Source: an uncultured Bacilli bacterium
GTDB lineage: Bacteria > Bacillota_I > Bacilli_A > RF39 > UBA660
Direction: 5' to 3'
Length of the DNA stretch: 10,783 nt
Assembly: GCA_944371545.1 (NCBI GenBank)
Contig: CALVXT010000024.1
Location: 1-10,783 of the forward strand
Of the stretch, positions 6,309 through 10,783 are shown one piece after another. Numbering within the stretch: the first letter of the stretch is position 1; each line of letters opens with the position of its first letter. Position numbers and translations under genes: made by a program. The notes under the pieces are model-generated. The model was given only the letters and a program-made list of their open reading frames with translations, was not told the origin of the DNA and did no database searches.

Positions 6309-7187
6309 CTATTTTCTCTTCATTTTATGAAAATATTCTTGTCGTAGATACTCATTAGACAAATGAGTATATATTTGAGTTGTATTTAATTTTTCATGAC
6401 CTAAAAGTTCCTGAACAGTTCTTATATCTGCCCCATTAAGAAGTAAATGAGTTGCAAAAGTATGTCTTAGAGTATGTGGAGAAACATGATGTTGCATCGC
6501 AACTTTTTTCACACGAGCAGAAACCATTTGTTCAGCAGAAGAACGGCTCATCTGATTACCTAAAGTATTCAAAAATAAATAATCACATTTTTTTCCTTTT
6601 AAAAATACATTCCGCACATTCAAATAATCTTCTAAAGCTTCTTTTGCATAATCACCAAATAAAACTATTCGTTCTTTACTTCCCTTTCCTAAAGTTCGAA
6701 TCGTTCTTTCTTTCAAATCAATATCTTTTAACTTAATATTTACAAGTTCACTAACCCGCATACCCGTAGCATATAAAAGCTCAAACATGCATCGACATAA
6801 AAGGTCTCTAGGAGTGGTTTCATTTTGAAAATCAAGTAATGTAGCAATCTCTTCATAATTTAAAGTATCAGGTAATTTTCTTTTGGTTTTGGGATTATGA
6901 ACCGTTTTAAAAATATTAGTTACAATACGCCCTTGTTCTTTCAAATACGAATAATAACTTCTAAGAGCCGTGATATGTCTAGCTACCGAAGTATTTGTAT
7001 ATTTAAGTTGATCTAAATATTGTAAGTAATCCCAAATTTCTTGTTTAGTAATTTTAAAAGGATGAATTCTTTTTTCTTCTAAATATTGATAATATTTACA
7101 AAGTTCATTTTTATAACCTAAAAGAGTATTCTCACTATAATTTCGTTCAAATTTTAAATATTCTAAAAAAGATTGTACTTCTTTCAT
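6309..7187 (-). CDS. XerC/XerD-type tyrosine recombinase
   Basis: This 292-residue integrase-family site-specific recombinase has the usual Xer length and layout. An N-terminal SAM-like core-binding domain (about 1-90) contains the ALRSYYSYL helix. The catalytic domain carries all active residues: Arg144 (ATGMRVSEL), Lys168 (LGKGSKER), His238 and Arg241 (SPHTLRHTF), His264 (LLGH) and the nucleophile Tyr273 (IYTH). Xer proteins resolve chromosome dimers at dif; the ending IYTHLSNEYLRQEYF is closer to XerD, but I cannot assign XerC or XerD firmly. The gene is not beside phage genes, which supports a housekeeping role. I chose the ATG at 7187, 5 bases after AAGGTGA; the upstream GTG (7196) is part of that ribosome site. 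It is transcribed divergently from the membrane protein gene. Confidence 0.93.
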   Translation of the reverse strand: MKEVQSFLEYLKFERNYSENTLLGYKNELCKYYQYLEEKRIHPFKITKQEIWDYLQYLDQLKYTNTSVARHITALRSYYSYLKEQGRIVTNIFKTVHNPKTKRKLPDTLNYEEIATLLDFQNETTPRDLLCRCMFELLYATGMRVSELVNIKLKDIDLKERTIRTLGKGSKERIVLFGDYAKEALEDYLNVRNVFLKGKKCDYLFLNTLGNQMSRSSAEQMVSARVKKVAMQHHVSPHTLRHTFATHLLLNGADIRTVQELLGHEKLNTTQIYTHLSNEYLRQEYFHKMKRK

Positions 7188-7192
7188 ATACG

Positions 7193-7199
7193 TCACCTT
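7193..7199 (-). promoter_or_regulatory. Ribosome site deciding the Xer start
   Basis: AAGGTGA on minus is 5 bases before the ATG at 7187. The competing GTG start lies inside it and so is unlikely to be used. Confidence 0.7.
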
Positions 7200-7209
7200 A
7201 TTTATCTAT

Positions 7210-7225
7210 AGTATACCACAATACT
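7210..7225 (-). promoter_or_regulatory. Extended -10 promoter of the Xer gene with an inverted repeat
   Basis: On the minus strand TGGTATACT gives an extended -10 (TATACT at 7215-7210). No convincing -35 box is seen. The arms AGTAT and ATACT (7225-7221 and 7214-7210) form a short inverted repeat over the -10 box, possibly fortuitous. Confidence 0.5.
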
Positions 7226-7263
7226 CTTGTATAAAAAAATGATTTTCTTCTCATAATAAAACT

Positions 7264-7797
7264 ATGAAAACACGTGATTATATAAATATTTTTATAATTT
7301 TTTCCATTCTAGGATTTTTAAGTGAGTTCATCATCAGTCTTTGTATGCATGCACAAAAACAAACGCTTTTAATTGGACCCTGGATGCCAATTTATGGCTT
7401 AGGAATTCTACTTGTTTTGGGAATTGACCACATATTATCCAAAAGACTCCATGGAAAAGAAAAAATTTTCTTTTGCTTTTTATTAAGTTTCTTTCTTCTT
7501 ACCTTAATAGAAGGATTAGGTGGCTTTCTAACAAACTTTTTCTTTCAAAAAAATTTTTGGGATTATACCAATCTTCCCTTTTCAATAGGAATGCATATGA
7601 ATATCCTCATTTCACTGATTTGGGGAGCTGCAGCACTTTTCATTTGTTACTTTGTGTTACCAAGAATAAAACACTTACTTTCTAAAATTCCCATTTGGCT
7701 CACACTTTTACTAAGCATAGTATTTTTAATAGATAATCTTTACTGTTTTTGGAAAAATTGTACACTTTTTTCCTTAATAATTTGCTATTTTCTTTGA
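7264..7797 (+). CDS. CmpB-like polytopic membrane protein (putative ABC-transporter type IV family)
   Basis: This 177-residue protein has about five hydrophobic segments (roughly 7-27, 36-57, 68-93, 108-132 and 143-162). The motif spacing matches the family annotated as putative ABC transporter permease CmpB/DUF1113: GFLSE near the end of segment 1, LIGPWMPIYGLG at 36-47, LIEG in segment 3, then WDYTNLPF followed by a helix with WG. The biochemical role of the family is not established and no ATPase partner is nearby, so the transporter label is tentative. No Shine-Dalgarno sequence precedes the ATG. A CATAAT box at 7252-7257 would place the RNA start at about the ATG, so translation may be leaderless. 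No terminator is visible; the promoter of the next gene overlaps its stop codon. Confidence 0.8.
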   Translation: MKTRDYINIFIIFSILGFLSEFIISLCMHAQKQTLLIGPWMPIYGLGILLVLGIDHILSKRLHGKEKIFFCFLLSFFLLTLIEGLGGFLTNFFFQKNFWDYTNLPFSIGMHMNILISLIWGAAALFICYFVLPRIKHLLSKIPIWLTLLLSIVFLIDNLYCFWKNCTLFSLIICYFL

Positions 7798-7821
7798 TAG
7801 TCCTTAGGTTTTTGGTATAAT
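7794..7821 (+). promoter_or_regulatory. Promoter of the murT-gatD operon
   Basis: TTGATA (7794-7799) and TATAAT (7816-7821) are 16 bases apart, and TGG directly before TATAAT makes an extended -10. The -35 box overlaps the TGA stop of the membrane protein gene. The leader would be about 16 bases. Confidence 0.8.
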
Positions 7822-7831
7822 AAAAGTCAAG

Positions 7832-7837
7832 AAGGTG
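7832..7837 (+). promoter_or_regulatory. Ribosome site deciding the MurT start
   Basis: AAGGTG is 6 bases before the ATG at 7844. The alternative in-frame GTG start (7835) lies within this site. Confidence 0.7.
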
Positions 7838-7843
7838 CTTAAA

Positions 7844-9187
7844 ATGTTTAGAGCTTTACAAATACTTACGAATAAGTTTTTAACTTTTGTTTTAAAAATT
7901 CTAGGAAAAAACGGAACCCAATTTCCTGGTTCCATCAGTTACAACATGAATCAGCATGTCCTAGAGAAAATCAAATATCCAAAATATGTCATTGGAGTTA
8001 CAGGCTCAAGCGGTAAAGGAACAACAACAAACTTAATTTATCATATTTTAAAAGAAGCAGGTTACGATGTTGTTTACAACGCTTCTGGTAGCAACGGAAT
8101 TCGCGGGATTACAACTTTGATTTTAAATAATTGTACTATCTTCGGAAAATTCAAACACGAAGTATTACTGCTAGAACTAGATGAAAAACATTTACATTTA
8201 GCTTTTGGAAAAAATAAAATGACTCATTTAGTCATCACAAATATTACTCGGGACCAACCAGCCAGAAATGGTTCACCAGATTTAATTTACAAAGCCATAT
8301 TTGATAGCTTAGATGAACAAACAACTCTTATTTTAAATGCCGATGATCCAGGTCTTATGAAAGCTACTCTTTCATTTCCAGGGAAAATTAAGACATATGG
8401 AATTAATAAAATGAGAGATTCTTATCAAAAAACCATCAATTTTAGTGTCGATGAAGCCTATTGTCCAAACTGTCACAAAAAGCTCATTTATTCTTATTAC
8501 CACTACGGTCACATTGGTTCTTACTATTGTCCAAACTGCGATTTTAAAAGAGGAACTCCCGACTATGTAGGAACAAAGTTAGACTTAAAAAAACAAACCA
8601 TGAATGTTAATAATAACGAAATACATTTAAACAAAGACTTTCTTTTCACAGCCTATGCTTCCATCGCAGCATACGCTTTATGCGATACCATAAACATCCC
8701 TGAAGAAAAGATTTTAGACACATTTAATAAAGAAAAAATCCCAACGAAACGTGGCCACGATTTAAAATTAGGTCACCGAACCATCACCATGTTAGAAAGC
8801 AAAAATGAAAACGCTTTAAGCTACTATCAATCTTTAAAATATGTACTCAATGCTGAAGGGAAAAAAGTAGTTATTTTAGGATTTGATAACGTATCTAGAA
8901 GATATAAATATAATGACTTATCATGGCTTTGGGATGTAGAATTTGAATTATTAAATGACGAGAGTATCGAAAAAATTATTTTAATTGGTCGATTTAAATG
9001 GGATGTAAGAGTACGGTTAGAATACGCTAAAATCCCAAATGAAAAAATTTATATGTTAGACGATATAAATGAAATAGTTCATGTTTTAAAAACAGAAACA
9101 AAAGGTAATATTTATACAATGGTTTGTTTCGATATGACTGAAATACTTTTGAAAAAATTTAAGGAGGAGCCTAATGGAAACCATTAA
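7844..9187 (+). CDS. murT: MurT-like Mur ligase (lipid II isoglutaminyl synthase subunit), divergent
   Basis: MurT uses ATP to activate the D-glutamate alpha-carboxylate of lipid II so that GatD-supplied ammonia makes isoglutamine. The 447 residues show the family layout: P-loop GVTGSSGKGTT (51-61, Lys58); the LELDE and RDQ motifs of the central domain; LNADDP (164-169); the MurT zinc ribbon with Cys207, Cys210, Cys229 and Cys232; and the C-terminal DUF1727 domain with NDLSWLWD. Asp358 in that motif corresponds, by my recall of the Staphylococcus aureus protein, to catalytic Asp349. Two departures stand out: the P-loop reads GKG as in FolC instead of GKT/S, and the KNPAG-type motif is KNENA (320-324). 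It overlaps the next gene by 14 bases. The ATG at 7844 is preferred over the GTG at 7835. Confidence 0.88.
   Translation: MFRALQILTNKFLTFVLKILGKNGTQFPGSISYNMNQHVLEKIKYPKYVIGVTGSSGKGTTTNLIYHILKEAGYDVVYNASGSNGIRGITTLILNNCTIFGKFKHEVLLLELDEKHLHLAFGKNKMTHLVITNITRDQPARNGSPDLIYKAIFDSLDEQTTLILNADDPGLMKATLSFPGKIKTYGINKMRDSYQKTINFSVDEAYCPNCHKKLIYSYYHYGHIGSYYCPNCDFKRGTPDYVGTKLDLKKQTMNVNNNEIHLNKDFLFTAYASIAAYALCDTINIPEEKILDTFNKEKIPTKRGHDLKLGHRTITMLESKNENALSYYQSLKYVLNAEGKKVVILGFDNVSRRYKYNDLSWLWDVEFELLNDESIEKIILIGRFKWDVRVRLEYAKIPNEKIYMLDDINEIVHVLKTETKGNIYTMVCFDMTEILLKKFKEEPNGNH
9161..9167 (+). promoter_or_regulatory. Strong ribosome site of the GatD-like gene
   Basis: AAGGAGG lies within the end of the MurT gene, 6 bases before the ATG at 9174. 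It fixes the start and implies translational coupling. Confidence 0.85.
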
Positions 9188-9905
9188 AATTGCACATTTG
9201 TATTATGATTTAATGAATCTCTATGGAGAACACGGCAATATCCTTGCTCTTACCAAACACTTAGAAACTCACAAAATAAAGCCTATTGTTCATTATCTAT
9301 CCGTAGAAGATGAAATTGATTTTTCTAAGTACGACATCTTTTATATTGGAAGTGGCAGTACTCCAAACTTTCATTTAGTAAGAAAAGATATTTTAAAAAG
9401 AAAAAAAGAAATTAAAAAAGCTTTAAAAGAAAAAAAATTCTTTTTAGTTACCGGAAATGCAATCGACTTATTTGGAAGAAGTTATAATACAACAGAGGAA
9501 CAAGAATTAGAAACTTTAGATATTTTTCAATATGAAACTTTTGAAACAGATTTTCGAATTGTTGGAGAACAAGTATATAAATTTCCAAAATTAGAAGAAG
9601 AAATTATTGGCTTTCAAAATCGAAATACTGTCTTAAGATATATCAAAGAAAAACATTTATTCGATGTCAAAAGTGGAACAGGCTATGTCCCTAAAGCCAT
9701 TGTAGAAGGAATTAAAAAAGACAACTTTTATGGCACATATCTTTTAGGTCCGATTTTAATTCGTAACCCTTACTTTACCGAGTATTTAGTAGAACAAATC
9801 GTCAAACAAAAAAATCTTGCATTTGAACCCTACATAGACAAATTAGAAATAAAAGCCTATGAAGAATATCGCAAAAATATGTTAAATGAAAAAAATGGAA
9901 ATTAG
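9174..9905 (+). CDS. gatD: GatD-like class I amidotransferase lacking catalytic Cys and His
   Basis: This 243-residue partner of MurT matches GatD in length and position-specific motifs: NLYGEHGNILAL near the N-terminus, DIFYIGSGS (54-62), GFQNR (146-150) and GTYLLGPILIRNPY (187-200). In GatD a Cys in ICGGYQ is the glutaminase nucleophile (Cys94 in S. aureus) and the His in GTYLHGP (His189) completes catalysis. Here the equivalent stretch reads LVTGNAIDLFG with Thr93, and the His is Leu191; both codons are clear in the DNA (ACC and TTA). GFENH has also become GFQNR. The frame, ribosome site and fold motifs are intact, so it is not a decayed gene. It probably binds MurT without hydrolysing glutamine. 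It overlaps MurT by 14 bases and meets queH tail to tail. Confidence 0.85.
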   Translation: METIKIAHLYYDLMNLYGEHGNILALTKHLETHKIKPIVHYLSVEDEIDFSKYDIFYIGSGSTPNFHLVRKDILKRKKEIKKALKEKKFFLVTGNAIDLFGRSYNTTEEQELETLDIFQYETFETDFRIVGEQVYKFPKLEEEIIGFQNRNTVLRYIKEKHLFDVKSGTGYVPKAIVEGIKKDNFYGTYLLGPILIRNPYFTEYLVEQIVKQKNLAFEPYIDKLEIKAYEEYRKNMLNEKNGN

Positions 9906-9917
9906 CTTCCATTTTTT
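9890..9917. terminator. Bidirectional terminator shared by the GatD-like gene and queH
   Basis: An 11-bp stem AAAAAATGGAA/TTCCATTTTTT (9890-9900 with 9907-9917) encloses a six-base loop that contains the overlapping stop codons of both convergent genes. T-rich tracts follow on both strands (plus side 9912-9922; minus side across the run of As before 9896). Confidence 0.75.
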
Positions 9918-10546
9918 ATTTTTAAAAAATTTTTCCTTTCTTCTTTAGAAAAATGACATCCACAATAATCTTGACGATAAAGATTATATTCTTTAGACAT
10001 TTCAATACTTTTTTTATATCCATCATGTTTTTTAAAATCACTATACAAGAAAGATACTTGATATGTCAAAGCCAACTCTTCACCTATTTCATTGATTTTT
10101 AAAGCATTTTTATAAGGACTAACAGTTAAACTTGTTCCAAAATACTCGAATCCTTTTTCTTTAGCCACTTGAGCAGTTTTTTCTAAACGCATCTTATAAC
10201 ACTTAAAGCATCTTGGACCGCCCTCTTTTTCATTTTCGAGTCCTTCACTAACTTTTTCAAAGGCTTCATGTTCATAGTCACAATCTAAAAAAGAAATAGG
10301 ATATTTTGCCTGAAAATCTTTTAGAAACCTTTGTTGCTCCTCTTTTCTTTTTAGGTATTCATCATATGGTTCAATATTTGGATTATAATAAAATACAGTA
10401 ATGTGAAAATAATCAGCTAGTCTAAGCAAAACAGCCGAAGAACAAGGAGCACAACAAGTGTGTAAAAGCAAAGTTGGCACTTCTTGATTTTTTTCTATTT
10501 TTTGAAGTATTTCCATCATTTTTTGATCAAAATTCACTTTTTCCAT
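9902..10546 (-). CDS. queH: Epoxyqueuosine reductase QueH (DUF208 family)
   Basis: QueH performs the last step of queuosine synthesis, reducing epoxyqueuosine at position 34 of GUN-anticodon tRNAs. It replaces the cobalamin-dependent QueG. The 214 residues carry the family's metal-binding cysteines: LLLHTCCAPCS (26-36, Cys31, Cys32 and Cys35), RCFKCYKMRL (112-121, Cys113 and Cys116) and DYCGC (193-197). FGTSLTVSPYKN (136-147) is also typical. I chose the ATG at 10546; an ATG two codons upstream (10552) is possible, while a TTG at 10582 would add an unlikely hydrophobic extension. The ribosome site is weak (AGTGATG). Its stop codon overlaps that of the GatD-like gene by four bases. Other queuosine genes are not in this window. 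Confidence 0.92.
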   Translation of the reverse strand: MEKVNFDQKMMEILQKIEKNQEVPTLLLHTCCAPCSSAVLLRLADYFHITVFYYNPNIEPYDEYLKRKEEQQRFLKDFQAKYPISFLDCDYEHEAFEKVSEGLENEKEGGPRCFKCYKMRLEKTAQVAKEKGFEYFGTSLTVSPYKNALKINEIGEELALTYQVSFLYSDFKKHDGYKKSIEMSKEYNLYRQDYCGCHFSKEERKNFLKIKNGS

Positions 10547-10632
10547 AAACATCACTAGAAGTAGTTTATCACAAAAAAACAAATAAAGAAACAGCTTATA
10601 TTTTTGATATTTAACTCGTTAATTAATTCTAC

Positions 10633-10649
10633 AAAGAGTCAGACACTTT
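10633..10649. repeat. Imperfect palindrome in the queH upstream region
   Basis: AAAGAGTC and GACACTTT flank a single A and are complementary except at one position. It lies just downstream of the TATAAT box at 10666-10661 (minus), where a repressor site would be plausible. Confidence 0.4.
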
Positions 10650-10660
10650 ATCATTACTTT

Positions 10661-10688
10661 ATTATACTTTTTTTGCTATTCTTTTTAA
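10661..10688 (-). promoter_or_regulatory. Possible queH promoter
   Basis: On the minus strand TATAAT (10666-10661) has TTAAAA (10688-10683) 16 bases upstream. It would give a leader of about 110 bases before queH. I see no preQ1 riboswitch consensus in that leader. Confidence 0.45.
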
Positions 10689-10714
10689 TTTGTTTTATTC
10701 TTAGAAAATACTTT

Positions 10715-10783
10715 TTAATTAAGCTTTTGAATTTCTTGTTTACTTAATCCGGTAGCTTTAGATATTTCATCAATGGATAACTT
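10715..10783 (-). CDS. C-terminal end of a truncated (window-edge) gene, possibly Rpn/PD-(D/E)XK type
   Basis: Twenty-two codons followed by TAA are open to the window edge on minus and read KLSIDEISKATGLSKQEIQKLN. This helix-turn-helix-like ending, with two short helices around TGLS and an EI-x-KL finish, is common at the C-terminus of Rpn-family recombination-promoting nucleases and related PD-(D/E)XK transposase-like proteins. It also occurs in other proteins, so the family is a guess. The start lies outside the window. Confidence 0.55.
   Translation of the reverse strand, partial: KLSIDEISKATGLSKQEIQKLN

Noticed and set aside
6309..7187. Possibility that the tyrosine recombinase is a phage or element integrase.
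   Set aside because: Its length and motifs are those of Xer proteins, and the neighbours are housekeeping genes with no attachment-site repeats or phage genes.

Overview
The window looks like chromosomal DNA from an AT-rich, low-GC Gram-positive bacterium, probably an anaerobic or gut-type Bacillota lineage. Supporting signs are strong AAGGAG-type ribosome sites, TTGACA/TATAAT promoters, U-tailed terminators, a MurT/GatD-type pair and a pyruvate phosphate dikinase (PPDK). TGA is used as a stop (the Smr gene and the membrane protein gene) and tryptophan is TGG, so this is the standard code, not that of Mycoplasma or Spiroplasma. I cannot name the species. There is no prophage, insertion sequence or CRISPR array.

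Layout. At 1-258 two tRNA genes diverge: a CAU tRNA (probably the lysidine-modified Ile2) on minus and a CUG tRNA-Gln on plus. At 314-733 (minus) is a small unrecognised protein with two tandem near-consensus promoters and its own terminator. At 892-2249 (minus) a two-gene operon encodes a PfkB-family sugar/nucleoside kinase with an odd Pro/Asn/Gln-rich tail and a stand-alone Smr-domain protein. At 2379-3185 (minus) is a fusion of an antibiotic-biosynthesis-monooxygenase (ABM)-like domain to a nitroreductase. It is preceded by a 389-base gap that holds a promoter, a GC-richer structured stretch and a strong terminator, possibly a cis-regulatory leader or a small RNA. At 3575-6196 (minus) is full-length PPDK. 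At 6309-7187 (minus) is a XerC/D-type tyrosine recombinase. From 7264 the strand switches to plus: a CmpB-like membrane protein, then a MurT-like Mur ligase overlapping a GatD-like amidotransferase. QueH (minus) converges on GatD with stop codons overlapping inside a shared terminator. The window ends in the C-terminus of another minus-strand gene, possibly Rpn/PD-(D/E)XK-like.

How they fit together. Most genes are housekeeping: PPDK (PEP/pyruvate interconversion), Xer (chromosome dimer resolution), QueH (tRNA queuosine) and MurT/GatD (normally lipid II D-glutamate amidation). The most notable point is that the GatD homologue keeps its fold motifs and its coupling to MurT but lacks both residues expected for glutaminase catalysis: Thr at the nucleophile Cys position and Leu at the catalytic His position. 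The MurT partner also departs from the family at its P-loop and at the KNPAG-type motif. The pair may be a repurposed or ammonia-dependent variant. Other points worth attention are the structured leader before the nitroreductase, the disordered tail on the kinase, and the strongly promoted unknown gene.
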